Positions 11,270-21,135 of a stretch of DNA of 64,000 bases are shown piece after piece. The position numbers were made by a program, and so were the translations under genes. The notes under the pieces were generated by a model. The model made no database searches and was not told the DNA's origin. It saw only the letters and a program-made list of their open reading frames with translations. The stretch's first letter is position 1; each line of letters begins with the position of its first letter. The stretch spans positions 1,394,001-1,458,000 of the forward strand of contig JAJHZJ010000082.1 in NCBI GenBank assembly GCA_023548195.1, given 5' to 3'. Origin of the DNA: Bettongia penicillata ogilbyi. Taxonomy: Eukaryota; Chordata; Mammalia; Diprotodontia; Potoroidae.

Positions 11270-11720
11270 GTAAAATGTGATTGTGACAAAAGCGAGATAC
11301 AGACACCAAGCTCTAGGAAGATTTGAGGAGGGGGAAAACTCTAATTTGGGAAAGGCTTCAAGGAGAACGTGCCACCTGAGTGGAGCATTGAAGGAAGAGG
11401 ATCATTTTAACAAGTAGAGATAAGGACAGGGTTCATTTCAGGCATTGTGAGTATCCTGTACAAATGCATAGAAATGGGTGATGGTGAGTCAAGATTAGGA
11501 AATAGCTAATAGTAGAATCTGGATATACTGCCAAGTATAGGAAGATAAGTAATGTGAAATAGGGCAAAGAGAGTAGTATCCACATTGTGGAGGCCCTTAA
11601 ATGCTAGGAAAAGGGATTTTTGTTTTTTTTTCGAGGGGCGATAGGGAATCAGGGAAGGTTTTTGAGCAGGAGAATGGCATGCTTAGACTTATGCATTAGG
11701 ATGATCAATTTATCAGCCAT
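11270..11720 (-). mobile_element. L2 LINE inner 3' region (antisense)
   Basis: Antisense L2 coding/3' UTR motifs: GGGAAAGGCTTCAAGGAGAA, TCATTTCAGGCATTGTGAGT, GGAGGCCCTTAAATGCTAGG and GGTTTTTGAGCAGGAGAATG, in consensus order. Confidence 0.75.
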
Positions 11721-11754
11721 CAAAGGAAGGATCGAAAAAAGACAACTGCCTTCC

Positions 11755-11935
11755 TATTCAACCATGTTCAAAACCCTAAGGTCATCTTTGACTTTTTATT
11801 CTTCCTCCAATATCCAAATTGCTAAATCATGTCAATTTTAGCATCACATCTTTTTTATTTTCTCCATTTAATCATCACATCAGTTTAGGGTCTTGTCATG
11901 TCTCTCCTAGATCAGTACAATGTCCTCCTAATTAG
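11755..11935 (+). mobile_element. L2 ORF fragment (sense)
   Basis: Sense L2 reverse-transcriptase C-terminal coding remnants: GGTCATCTTTGACTTTTTAT, CAATATCCAAATTGCTAAAT and AGTACAATGTCCTCCTAATT. It points opposite to the L2 pieces on either side, so it is a separate copy or an inversion. Confidence 0.55.
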
Positions 11936-12090
11936 GAAGGCAGTTGTGCTATCAATAGAAATAGAGAAATTAGGGAGAATGACAAGTTTAAAGACAGAGA
12001 AAACGAGTTCAATTTTGAATAGGTTGAGTTCAAGGTGCTGGTATGATACCTACAAATGTTTAACAAAGAACTGGAGTTCAAGAAAGCACT
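11936..12090 (-). mobile_element. L2 ORF fragment (antisense)
   Basis: GTTCAATTTTGAATAGGTTG followed by AGTTCAAGGTGCTGG matches the antisense of the L2 segment encoding the region after the reverse-transcriptase catalytic site. Weak but in the expected order with 12330-12560. Confidence 0.45.
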
Positions 12091-12094
12091 CTGT

Positions 12095-12320
12095 GTATAT
12101 ATTCATTCATGACTGTGACCCCATGGGCTGTAGCTCACCAATACTGTCCATAGGGTTTTCTTGCAAAGATTCTGGAGTGGTTTGCCATTTCCTTCTATAG
12201 TGGATAAAGGCAAACAGAAGTTAAATGACTTGCCCAGGGTCACACAACTAGTAAATGTCTGGGGCTGGAGTTAAACTCATGTTTTCCTGACTCCAAGTCC
12301 AGCATTCTTCCTTCCAATAG
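12095..12320 (-). mobile_element. Marsupial CORE-SINE (antisense)
   Basis: GGGTTTTCTTGCAAAGATTC, GTGGTTTGCCATTTCCTTCT, TGACTTGCCCAGGGTCACAC and the head end CTGACTCCAAGTCC. The tail part is degraded. Confidence 0.85.
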
Positions 12321-12329
12321 ATATTTACA

Positions 12330-12560
12330 TCTGTAAATATAAGGAATTAGGAGTCCTCTGCATAAAGGTGATTATTAAACCAGTGGGAACAGATGAAATC
12401 ATTAAAGGAGAATGTACAGAGATAAGAAAATACAGGGGCAGAACCTTCAGTGATGCCCAGGAAGACAAAGATAAGTCAGTAAAAGGGACCAAGGAGGGAC
12501 TAGACATGCAGAAAGAGCATTTTTACTTCAGAGGCGGAAGAGACAAAGTTGTCAGGTCCA
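12330..12560 (-). mobile_element. L2 ORF fragment (antisense)
   Basis: AAGGTGATTATTAAACCAGT, GGGAACAGATGAAATCATTA and GGGGCAGAACCTTCAGTG correspond to the antisense of an internal L2 ORF segment. Confidence 0.55.
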
Positions 12561-12619
12561 GTCTATATTTCTATATGCCTGATAAATGACCAGATGGTTT
12601 TTGCTTTAAGACTGCCAAA

Positions 12620-12870
12620 AAGGGGAAACCAATGGAGGCATCTAGTCCATTTTACTTTGGAATAGCTCTAATAGTAAGGAAGCTTCTCCTTATATCAAGT
12701 CCAAATTGACTAGTTTACATCTTCTACTCATTACTTTTACCTGTTGGCTCTGGGGCCAATTGGAACAAGTTTAATTTCTGTTCTACTTGACACCCATTTA
12801 AATACATGAACATAGCTACTACATCTTAAATTTCGAAATTTGATATTCTCAGTCCTTCAACTGTTTGATA
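12620..12870 (-). mobile_element. L3/CR1 LINE 3' fragment (antisense)
   Basis: AAGGAAGCTTCTCCTTATAT, CAAGTCCAAATTGACTAGTT and a later CTCAGTCCTTCAACTGTTTG match the antisense of the CR1/L3 3' region, as in the larger copy at 48590-49560. Confidence 0.6.
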
Positions 12871-12894
12871 TGGGAAAAGGAAGGGGGAAAGGAA

Positions 12895-13010
12895 CAACCA
12901 TTTATTAAGAATCTGCTATGAGCCAGGCACTTTGCAAAGTACCTTAAAAATGTTAGCTCATTTCATCCTCATGTTAACTATGAGTTTGAAGAATGTACAT
13001 TTTTTTTTTA
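12895..13010 (-). mobile_element. MIR-type SINE fragment (antisense)
   Basis: CATTTATTAAGAATCTGCTA, GAGCCAGGCACTTTGCAAAG and GCTCATTTCATCCTCATG. Only the tail half survives. Confidence 0.7.
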
Positions 13011-13029
13011 ACTTTGAGGATATACCACA

Positions 13030-13268
13030 TATGGGCAGCTAGACAGTACAGTGGATAGAGCACTAGGTCTGGATTCAGGAAGACCTGAGTTCAAATACAG
13101 CCTCAGACATTTACTAGCTGTGTAAACTTGGACAAATCACCTAACCCTGTTTTCCTTGGTTTCCTCATCTGTAAAATGAGCTGGAGAAGGAATTGGTTAA
13201 CCAGTGCAGTACCGTTGCCAACAAAACCCAAATAGGGTCATAAAGAGTCAGAAAAAACTGAAAGAGAA
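13030..13268 (+). mobile_element. Marsupial CORE-SINE
   Basis: Complete forward copy: GGGCAGCTAGACAGTACAGT, GGATAGAGCACTAGGTCTGG, core, AAAATGAGCTGGAGAAGGAA and tail GGGTCATAAAGAGTCAGA. Confidence 0.9.
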
Positions 13269-13269
13269 T

Positions 13270-14145
13270 TTTTATGCCTAAGATTGGGATTCTTTGTTTT
13301 TCTTTCCTCTTCCCTTTCAACAAAGACTTTCAAATTCTTTCTTTAATGCTGTAACTTATTCATTCTTTCTCATAATTTTTGACAGTTGTTTCAACATATC
13401 TTTTGGGAACTCATTTCATTTTCTCATCGTTCCAATAGTCCAATGACTCTTTGTGTCTGACTCAATTTCTCTAACTTTCACTTACATTTGGTTCTCCTTT
13501 CTCTCTATCTTCAATGGTTGATATCACTTCCATTTGCTCAAGAGCAGGAGCAAATACAGCCCCTCTTCTTCCTAAGCTCCTGGTATGTTAACCCAAATGT
13601 ACAGAGAGGAACTCTGCTTTAAAGACAAAAATCTTAGAGTTGCAAGAAACCTTCCATATCACCTAGTCCACTCTTCTTTCCAGCGCTGAAATCTTCTCTA
13701 TGGTATCCATGACAGTATGGACTCTCCTTCTGACATATGAAAACTTAGCCAGAAACTTTGCTTTCAAGGAGCTAATTGAGACTGCCCTCCAACTAGGAGG
13801 TTTGCTTAATAAAAGTGGAATCTTTTACCTACCAGACCAGTTCTTTTCTCCTTCAAGAAAATGGTCTGTTTTCTCTCCCTTCGTGGAAAAATTAGATATG
13901 AGAGAACCAATATCAGAGGAATTAAAAAGAGAATTGTGTGCTTTTGTAACCTTTCTATCCCTTTGTTCCAGATAAGGTCTCTCTAATGTATTAAATTGGA
14001 CTCTCCCTCACACCTTGATATTACTTTTTCCACCCCCCTGCTCCCTAGTCCCCTCCCTGGTTTAATGTACTAATACAGAAGATGTCTCTTTGAACTTTGC
14101 TGATTTTGCTACTTCAAAGGCAAGTGACCTATGGATGGAAAGAAT
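13270..14145. other. Unassigned DNA
   Basis: T-rich to mixed sequence with one possible THER fragment (13635-13685, TTAGAGTTGCAAGAAACC then CACCTAGTCCACTC). A 91-codon open frame at 13700-13975 shows no recognisable domain. Confidence 0.35.
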
Positions 14146-14149
14146 GTGA

Positions 14150-14880
14150 AGATCGATACAGGTGTGGAAATGACTTTGAGAAGACACTTTTTGCCTTGAA
14201 GATGGCATAACTTTAATTCTTCTTAAAAAAGCATGGCTATTTAATAAAGATCCCCTGAATCTCTGCTGAGACTCTGCCCATTAAAATGAAAGTCAGGATG
14301 GCCTATGCAGAATAGAATGAAACACCACTCAGAGATCTTCAAAGGCCACAGAGGTGAGCAGATGTTGAGAAAATGGTTGTGCCAGCATTCTGGGTTTGTT
14401 TCAAAGCCTTGGGTTCAAGGGCAAATATATCACTTGGTCCTTTCTCAGAGATACCACTTTATTTCAATCATGCTGGAGTTTGTGGAGAATGTCCAAATCA
14501 CTGGCCACAAATTTTAATGAAAGCCTGGCACTAGCAAGATTAGAGTTAATAGATTATTGATCAGCCTAATGGTTAGCGACAAACTACTTTTTCTCATTAA
14601 CTCTGCCACTGGGCATTTGTCTGTCTGGGAGGCCAATCCAATAAGAGCCCATTACTTGGCATTACTTTCTCATGTCAGCTTGTTGCCAGAACCGCTCTGG
14701 GGTAGTGGTGCCTCTGCTATTATGAACACTTTTCCGAAGCTGCTTTTCTTTGTCCCTTCAGAGACTGGCAAATCCTTTCTCGGTGTGAAATGGCCTGGGT
14801 TTGAAAGCACAGAGATAAGGGTTGTATCTGATTGTACCATCATCCACTAACACCTGTTATGGTTGGCTAAATTTCCAATT
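14150..14880. other. Repeat-poor block, candidate conserved non-coding DNA
   Basis: About 730 bases without any repeat signature, flanked by dense repeats. Contains AT-rich homeodomain-like words (TTTAATAAAG, TAATAGATTATTGATCAG, AAATTTTAATGAAAG). Open frames here (14305-14517, 14557-14850) have no recognisable domain. Function not shown by the sequence. Confidence 0.35.
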
Positions 14881-15344
14881 ATGTGACTGTATTCAAAATT
14901 GTGATGAGGGTCCTGAAATGACATGTTGTTAGTGATCTCTCCCGCTCCCAAGAACTTCTAATCTTTGAATAAATAACAAAGGGAATCTTCTGATAATGCA
15001 AGCCCTGAACTAGTTGCCTTTTAGAGGAGAGGATAGTGGACCTTAGGAAGGAAGCATGCTTGAAACTCCCAATTACTAGTGTTAAAATATAAACCACTAA
15101 ACAGGTGCATATGTTTAAAGAAATAGTCTGGTAGACTTCATTATAAGACTGAGGCCATGTGTTCGCTATTGAGTTATAAAATGAATGATTTTCAAAAATA
15201 AATAATAACAGCCGATAGCTTTTTCATGTAGTGTTTTCCAAAACCTTCAGATCTCAGTATGCCTTTCTTTATCTAAACTCATAGTAGCTTTTCAGCTGTT
15301 CTTTCATATGGAACTTAACACAACCGTAAATATCAATTTTGTCT

Positions 15345-15440
15345 CCCTGGAAGGATTATTAACTCCTTGAGGGCAAGAACTACATAGCACCTGGCATGTG
15401 GCTTGCCATGTGGTTGGCTCTACAAAATGCTTTTTGGTTA
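15345..15440 (+). mobile_element. L2 LINE 3' end
   Basis: AACTCCTTGAGGGCAAGAAC followed by CACCTGGCATGTG and CTACAAAATGCTTTTT, the sense L2 terminus. Confidence 0.7.
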
Positions 15441-15467
15441 GTGATGGAAGCTTGACTCAAGGCAAGA

Positions 15468-15717
15468 TTTTTGTTGTTGAGTCGTTCAGTCATATCCAAT
15501 TCTCTGTGACCCGACTTGGGGTTTTCTTGGCAAAGATACTAGAATGGTTTGCCATTTCCTTCTCCAACTAATTTTACAGATGAGGAAATTGAGGCAAACA
15601 GGGTTAAGTGATTTGCCCAGGGTTACATAGCTGGTAAGAGTCTGAGGTTAGCTTTGAACTCAGATCCTTTTAACTCTTGGCCCAGAACTCTATCCACTGT
15701 GCCACCTAGCTGCCTTT
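15468..15717 (-). mobile_element. Marsupial CORE-SINE (antisense), full length
   Basis: Tail TTGTTGTTGAGTCGTTCAGT, GGGGTTTTCTTGGCAAAGAT, core, and head end CCACTGTGCCACCTAGCTGC. One of the better preserved copies. Confidence 0.92.
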
Positions 15718-15744
15718 AAAGGCATGGTTATGGATGATTATTTA

Positions 15745-15900
15745 ATTGAGAGAGGGAGCAATGGCGTGGCAGGTAGAAAACTGTCTTCTGAGACAAATCC
15801 CGTACCTAACTTTACTGATTATGTGACCCTGGGTGAGTCATTTAGCCTCTACCTAACCTACAAAACCCTCAAAGACAGTAGCAGAGAATATCCTGATTTG
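15745..15900 (+). mobile_element. MIR-like SINE remnant
   Basis: GTGACCCTGGGTGAGTCATT and a degraded head are visible. Strongly diverged. Confidence 0.45.
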
Positions 15901-15999
15901 CTTTGGTAGAGTTAGATCCTCATTGGGAGTTTTATATATTTATAAAATCTCAAGTTCCTTCTAAAAAATCAGCATTTATTTACAAAATTGTCCTTATGC

Positions 16000-16110
16000 A
16001 CAGATCTGGTCACGTGATGCTTTGGTAAAAAATCTTCAATGGCTCCCTGTGGTCTACAGAGTAAGGCTCAAATCCAAGCCTGGTATTCAAGTTCCCTATT
16101 CTACTGGCAA
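16000..16110 (+). mobile_element. L2 LINE fragment
   Basis: TCTGGTCACGTGATGCTTTG, AATCTTCAATGGCTCCCTGT and AGGCTCAAATCCAAGCCTGG are sense L2 3' coding-region words. Confidence 0.7.
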
Positions 16111-16304
16111 CACTGATGGGAGCTGCCCTTTGGAAGCTGGAATTTTGAACAAGAATGATGGAGACTAAAGTTAACTTTTTTGGTGAATCAGATACAGAAA
16201 AGGACAATTATTACATTAGACCATTTGGGGTTTTGGTGCTTCAGCCCCTCGCTGTTTTTGTTGCCATGGCAACACTCACTAGGTCCAATAGAATGCCAGT
16301 TGGT

Positions 16305-16530
16305 AGAAACACAACTTTTGTTTTGCTTGACCATGCATATTTGTTAAAATGTTTTGTAGTGTTTTTTCTTTTTTCCCCCTGTGGTGACTGCAAGAAAGGT
16401 GGTAGGGAGAAAAAAATGCTTTTCAACTAAAAAAAAATACAATATAGTTTAAAAAAGAAAAGCCAAAAAAATGGCATAAAAATTAAAAGAAAAAGCGGTT
16501 GGAAGATCATTTAAACTCTTTATCGCCTGG
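16305..16530 (+). mobile_element. LINE-1 3' terminus with A-rich tail
   Basis: TTTTGCTTGACCATGCATAT, TTGTTAAAATGTTTTG, then a purine-rich and A-rich end. Matches the 3' UTR type seen at 9640-9735. Upstream bases 16110-16304 are unassigned. Confidence 0.65.
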
Positions 16531-16564
16531 GTTGCCATATCATTTTATAGTATAAACTACACTT

Positions 16565-16750
16565 TCTAGAGAGTAAACCTATGAGGTTCCCAGTATAAGT
16601 AATATTATCTTTTTTTTTACAGATGGGGAAACTGAGACTTAGAGCAGTTAGGACTTGCCTAAGATGACAAACTTAGAAAATGGAGAGATAGTTTTCAAAT
16701 CTAGGTTTCCTGATCCTAAAAGTATAGTGTTCTTTACACTACCTCACACT
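16565..16750 (-). mobile_element. MIR-type SINE (antisense)
   Basis: TTACAGATGGGGAAACTGAG, ACTTGCCTAAGATGACAAAC and the head end TTCTTTACACTACCTCAC. Confidence 0.7.
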
Positions 16751-16779
16751 TATAGTATTTTTCTATCCATCCCCTTCTG

Positions 16780-17715
16780 TCAGTTTCCACTATTATTGCC
16801 CTTATGTGGACCCTAATTGTAACCCACATTAAGCTATCATAATAATATTCTAGCAAGTTCCTGTTTCCAATGAAATCTTTTATGCAACTGCTAAGGCTAA
16901 TCTTTTTAAGGTTTAAATCAGTCATATCATTCCTCTTCTCAGAAATCTTCATTGTTTCCTTCTCGTCTGTTGAGTAAAGTTCAAACCATTTAAAAATTTT
17001 CATTATTATTTTATTTTTAGTTCCAAATTATCTTTCTTCCTTTCCCTTTCCTCACCTCTTGATAAGGTAAGAAACAGAGAACATATTACAAATAGGAAAT
17101 CATGTGGAACAAATTTCCTCATTAGCTATATTAGAAAAAAATAAGCAAGGAAAAGAAAGAACAAAATATGCTTCATTCTGCAATCTCTCAGTTCACTATT
17201 TGGTTGTGGATAGAATTTTTCATCACGAGTCTTCTGGGATTGTGATGTGTCATTGTGATAATCAGAGTTGTTAAGTCTTTCACAGTTGATTATCTGCTGT
17301 TGCTGTATAGATTGTCCCAATTCTACATACTTCACTTTACATTGGTCTATATATATCTTTCCAGGTTTTATGGACCCTCCAATTAAAGACATTGAGGGTG
17401 CTCTATTGTTGTAGAGCATTATTTCACATTGTATGGTATCACCAGTCTTCCCATACTTCAGATGTGTCCTCATCCTCAGATATACCCTATGCTTTCCTCT
17501 TTCTATGAGTTTGCTTATGCTGTTACCATGCTTGTAAAGTCCCTTTTTCCCTTTTCTCTGCTTCTCTCTATCCCTAAAAGCCCAACTAAATTTTTAATTC
17601 ATTCATGGTCTTCCCTGGTTTTTTATATTTCCCAGTCAGACTCTTTCTCCCTCTTGGCCCTCCAGAAAAAACTTTGCTTTGTATCAATTGTAACAATACC
17701 CTTTGTTGGAGGGTT
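16780..17715 (+). mobile_element. L2 LINE, interrupted by an antisense L1 end
   Basis: Sense L2 words run in order on both sides of the insertion: TCATATCATTCCTCTTCTCA, AGAAATCTTCATTGTTTCC and GTAAAGTTCAAACCATTT before, then CAGACTCTTTCTCCCTCTTG and later parts after 17465. The gap is filled by the L1 piece at about 17000-17440. Confidence 0.6.
17000..17440 (-). mobile_element. LINE-1 3' end (antisense) inside L2
   Basis: TTTTTAGTTCCAAATTATCT (antisense of the L1 end), a pyrimidine-rich strip, CAATCTCTCAGTTCACTATT and ATCTTTCCAGGTTTTATGGA follow the antisense L1 3' UTR and ORF2 end order. Diverged. Confidence 0.6.
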
Positions 17716-17719
17716 GGGT

Positions 17720-17980
17720 TGAGTTCTTGGATGTATCAGTATGATTGTGCAAGGTGCTCCAAATGTGGAAACTACCTCCATCAAGGCAGATTATCAATTC
17801 GCCTGTAACTTGTAATCATAGAGTCATAGATTTAGAAGTAGAAGGGAACTTAGGGGTCATCTAGTCTTATAGCCTTGCCTCGATGCCTGGCACGATTAAG
17901 TGACTTGCCATGGAATGCAGCAAATATGTACCATAATCATGACTTGGACAAAGAACTTTTCCTGACTCCAAGGCCCCTGC
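17720..17980 (+). mobile_element. CORE-SINE (THER2-like)
   Basis: GGAAACTACCTCCATCAAGG, CAGATTATCAATTCGCCTGT, TTGTAATCATAGAGTCATAG, TAAGTGACTTGCC and CCTGACTCCAAGG run in the order of a marsupial CORE-SINE with a longer head. Confidence 0.55.
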
Positions 17981-17984
17981 TGTT

Positions 17985-18180
17985 CCATGTTGATAGTCTC
18001 TATGGCAATTATCATATTTTATCTTGAATGGTAGTTATCTTTGTGTCTCATCCCCTTACTATATGGTAAACTCCCTAAGGGCAGAGGCCATCTTATCTCA
18101 GAGCTCATATTCCCAGCATCTAATATAGTACTCTGCACAAAGCAGGAGTTTCATAAATGTTGGTTAGATTCAATAGAGTT
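17985..18180 (+). mobile_element. L2 LINE 3' end
   Basis: GGTAAACTCCCTAAGGGCAG, CATATTCCCAGCATCTAATA, and TTTCATAAATGTTGGTTAGA at the terminus. Confidence 0.7.
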
Positions 18181-18184
18181 GAAC

Positions 18185-18695
18185 ATCTCTCCAGTGTAAA
18201 GTAAGGTCCACTTGGACAGAGAGTTTATTTTGAATTAATGGTTAAAAAATTTAAGAAGTTAACAAATATCTCAACTGTCCTTGTATTCAGCAAAATCAAT
18301 GGTAGCCAAGTAAAGTAAATAGCTTGAGACTAACAATACATAGTTTTATGTTCTCTGCATTTAGCATGATGCCTGGCATGTAAGTGCTTGCGGATTGAAT
18401 TTAATTGAATATGTAGCCATCATCTTTGGAGATATATATGTCTTGTGTATTTAATGCATGAGCATCTTGCATTGATCTCATTGTGATGGTGAATCCAAGG
18501 GATATGTTTTATTTGTATGTTGCCCTTTTTTTATGTAGGTGTTATTTAAAAATCAAAATGTATTTGTTCAACATTTTGTTTTCTCTTGACTTATTCAGAA
18601 AGATGAGAAGAAGTCATCATTCTTGGAGGCTGATTCATTGTCTTGGTGGCATAGGGATAGGTATATGGTTGTTTGATCCAACCCAACAAGAATTT
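18185..18695. other. Unassigned AT-rich DNA
   Basis: A diverged L2-like end may lie at 18350-18410 (TTTAGCATGATGCCTGGCAT). Otherwise nothing recognised. Confidence 0.35.
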
Positions 18696-18699
18696 TTTT

Positions 18700-19115
18700 A
18701 ATATCTTTAATGGACAAGATCCTATACTAGGTACTGTAGATGCATAGACAAAGGAAAAGAAAAAAGAGTTCCTCTTGTTAAGAAGCTTACATTCTAGGAG
18801 AATAAAATATATTTTTATATTTACATATATAACTTTACATAATATATAAACATTTTATGATATGTTTACATAATATATAAACAGACAAGTGCACACATAT
18901 GACTATTTGAAGGAAAGCAGCAACTGGCACAAGAAAAAAAGACTTCCCATATAAAGTAGCATTTAATTTGAGTCTTGAAGGAATTCAAGGATTCTGAAAG
19001 GCACAAATAAGGAGGGAATACATTCCAGGCATGGGGATAGCCTGTACAAAGGCATGGAGGTAGGTGATGGAGGGATGGATTTGGGAAACAGCAAGAAGGA
19101 CAGTAATGCATTGGA
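18700..19115 (-). mobile_element. L2 LINE 3' portion (antisense)
   Basis: AAGAAGCTTACATTCTAGGA, GAGTCTTGAAGGAATTCAAG, TACATTCCAGGCATGGGGAT, AAAGGCATGGAGGTAGGTGA and GGAAACAGCAAGAAGGACAG are collinear with antisense L2. An AT microsatellite-like patch lies at 18810-18880. Confidence 0.8.
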
Positions 19116-19785
19116 CATCCTCCATGATGGTGACAGATAATGTTGGTACATCAAAATATCCTGAAAGAGGCAGAACATGCCAGTCAAATCAAACTACTGT
19201 CATAGAGTTGACCACTGTCTCTTCTCAGATCCTGATAGAGACAGTTCAAGTCTTTGACCATAAGATCCCAGTAGTAATAATACCCACCTAAATCACTAAT
19301 TCTGTTTCACAGATATTGAGATGAGCAGCTCCTATGGAGTAGGGCCCACCATCTTCAGCACCATCATACCAACTGATGGGCATGGAACCCAAGGGTGGTG
19401 GAAATAGTGGCACCCTAGCTCATCTTCTAGCCAGCACTGTAGCCAATATCTAGTAAAATGAGACTTATGAAGAAGGGGTCAAATATCCCATCAACTGCAA
19501 CCTTTCAGGTCAACAAATCAGCTTAACTGAAGAAATAAGGCACCTGGAAGAGGAGAGATAGGATATTCCAGGACTGTCAAACTACCGCCACCATCTTGAT
19601 TGGCAACTTCCCTTGGACCCAGTTGATCAAGCTCAAGAGCCTTGGGAGAAGCAGCAACCCCATGACCCTTGGTCCTAGTGTAGGCCAACTCCTTTAATCA
19701 TTATTAAGGAAAGCAACCTCTTTAGATGTGTGACCTGGCTACTGCTTCTGTTTGTGCCAAAGCTTCTCCTCAGGAGCCACAGCCA
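19116..19785. other. Unassigned DNA upstream of a YBX relic
   Basis: Mixed composition, no repeat family recognised. The 3' part (GGAGCCACAGCCACTGAAGA at 19773) may be the degenerate N-terminal region of the retrocopy that follows, but I cannot prove this. Confidence 0.35.
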
Positions 19786-19795
19786 CTGAAGAACT

Positions 19796-19898
19796 AGAAA
19801 AGAAATTCTTACCACCAAAGTCTCTGGCACCATTGAATGGTTCAATATTAGAAAAAATATGATATAAGTAGAAATGTCATTAAATAAGATGTCTTAGT
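19796..19898 (+). pseudogene. YBX-type cold-shock domain relic, copy A
   Basis: Translated in the frame of 19799, the segment reads KEILTTKVSGTIEWFNIRK, which aligns with the start of the cold-shock domain of Y-box proteins (YBX1/YBX3), where the invariant RNP1 tryptophan and WFN are kept. A deletion of about 5 bases after this point causes a frameshift and stop, and the remainder (to AAGATGTCT) still resembles the NDTKEDV coding DNA. It is a truncated processed-type relic, not a working gene: YBX proteins bind RNA/DNA through a domain of about 70 residues, of which only about 33 are traceable. The word after it is L2-like (from about 19960). A second copy lies 0.73 kb downstream in the same orientation. 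Which YBX parent gave rise to it is open. Confidence 0.7.
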
Positions 19899-19959
19899 CT
19901 CTATACACTAAAGGCCACAGTATTTTTCCATCAGACTTACAGCCTAAATCTCTTACATT

Positions 19960-20100
19960 TGTTGTCTTTCTCAATAGAATGTAAACTTTTCAGAATGGGC
20001 ACTGTCCTGATTTTCTGTTTATCTCTTTATGAATTGGAACTTAGCCCAATTCATTGAACATAGTGTGTGCTAATAAATGCTTATTAATTTATTCATAAAA
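19960..20100 (+). mobile_element. L2 LINE 3' end
   Basis: TTGTCTTTCTCAATAGAATG, TAAACTTTTCAGAATGGGCA and GCTAATAAATGCTTATTAAT: a sense L2 terminus shortly after YBX relic A. Confidence 0.7.
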
Positions 20101-20219
20101 ATCTAAGTTTAAATCACAGCTCTGTTAATTACTTCTTGTCTTTGACTTACCGAGAATAAATCACTTTACATCCTTGAGTGCCCACTCTTGCCATTCCTAA
20201 TAGTAAACACTAACATTTT

Positions 20220-20275
20220 TATTTTGTTGGCAAAGATATTGAAGTGGTTTGCTATTTCCTTCTCTAGTTTATCAC
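20220..20275 (-). mobile_element. CORE-SINE fragment (antisense)
   Basis: GTTGGCAAAGATATTGAAGT, GGTTTGCTATTTCCTTCTCT only. A short remnant. Confidence 0.65.
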
Positions 20276-20384
20276 CTTTTGTCAGAACTCTCCACTCTTA
20301 CCTGTCTTAGGTAACCCTTTATGGCATAGCTCATGGTCTTATTGAGTTACAAAAGCCCCTCTGCCACAATGAGGCAGTGATCCA

Positions 20385-20526
20385 GGAAGGGGAACATTTA
20401 TATAGTATCCTATAAATATTACCTTAGTCTTTACCATAGCTAAGTAACTGGTATTTTCATGATACCCATTTTAAGGATGAGGAATCTGAGAGAGTAACGT
20501 TAAATCCCTTTGTCTAGGATTATATG
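20385..20526 (-). mobile_element. MIR-type SINE remnant (antisense)
   Basis: CATTTATATAGTATCCTATA, ACCCATTTTAAGGATGAGGA and a degraded core ending next to YBX relic B. Confidence 0.5.
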
Positions 20527-20532
20527 ACAGAG

Positions 20533-20628
20533 AAAGGTCTCACCACAGAAGTCCTTGACGTTGTCAAGTGGTTCAACACCAGAAATGGGCATAGTTTTAC
20601 TAATGGAAATGATGTTAGGGAAGATGTG
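20533..20628 (+). pseudogene. YBX-type cold-shock domain relic, copy B
   Basis: One frame is open over the whole segment and contains VKWFNTRNGHSFTNGND followed by VREDV. Against the Y-box cold-shock domain this keeps VKWFN, RNG, F, N, ND and EDV, 15 of about 22 residues, so chance is not a credible explanation. The second RNP motif and the rest of the domain (after EDV) are absent, as in copy A. No start codon, promoter or C-terminal basic/acidic repeats of a YBX protein are seen. Upstream lies a MIR remnant, downstream an L2 3' end from about 20670. Most likely a fragment of an old retrocopy, possibly duplicated together with its L2 neighbour. Confidence 0.8.
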
Positions 20629-20664
20629 TTAACATCTGCTTTGCTGCTACACATGAAGTGTCAT

Positions 20665-20790
20665 CTCTTCCATTAGAATGTGAACTGTTTGAAAGAAGGA
20701 CCAACTGCTTTTTTATTGGTAAACTCAGTGCTTAGCATAATGTTTTGCACATAGTAACTGCTCAATGAATACTTTTATATTCTTTCGTTC
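20665..20790 (+). mobile_element. L2 LINE 3' end
   Basis: CCATTAGAATGTGAACTGTT, CAGTGCTTAGCATAATGTTT and ACTGCTCAATGAATAC: sense L2 terminus just after YBX relic B. Confidence 0.75.
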
Positions 20791-20999
20791 ATTCATTCAC
20801 TTATTCAATATCCTGCATGGCCTCTGGGTGAGATATATAGTATTTGATCTTCCTGTTAGGGATAGAGATAAGGACTGGACTTGCTATTTCAGTGATATAG
20901 GGAGCTCCCGGATGAAGAAATTCTTCCAACTAATACGACTTGGCATCTTCTCTGAAGCTTAGCCTGAGAAAGGTGCCCAGGGCACCTTGAAATTAAATA

Positions 21000-21135
21000 A
21001 TTCCCTTCTCTTTCCCCCTCCCCCTCCCCTTATCCTCCTCCCTCTCTCCCTGTCCCTCCTCCTCCCCTTCCCCTTCTCCCCCTCCTCCCTACCCCTCCTT
21101 CCTCTCCCTCTCTCCTCTCACACACATACACGCAC
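21000..21135. repeat. Pyrimidine-rich (CT/CCT) low-complexity tract
   Basis: Almost unbroken C and T from about 21001 to 21118, with many CCCTCC and CTCCC units, then a short CA run (CACACACATACACGCACACA). Open frames through it are compositional artefacts. Confidence 0.9.
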
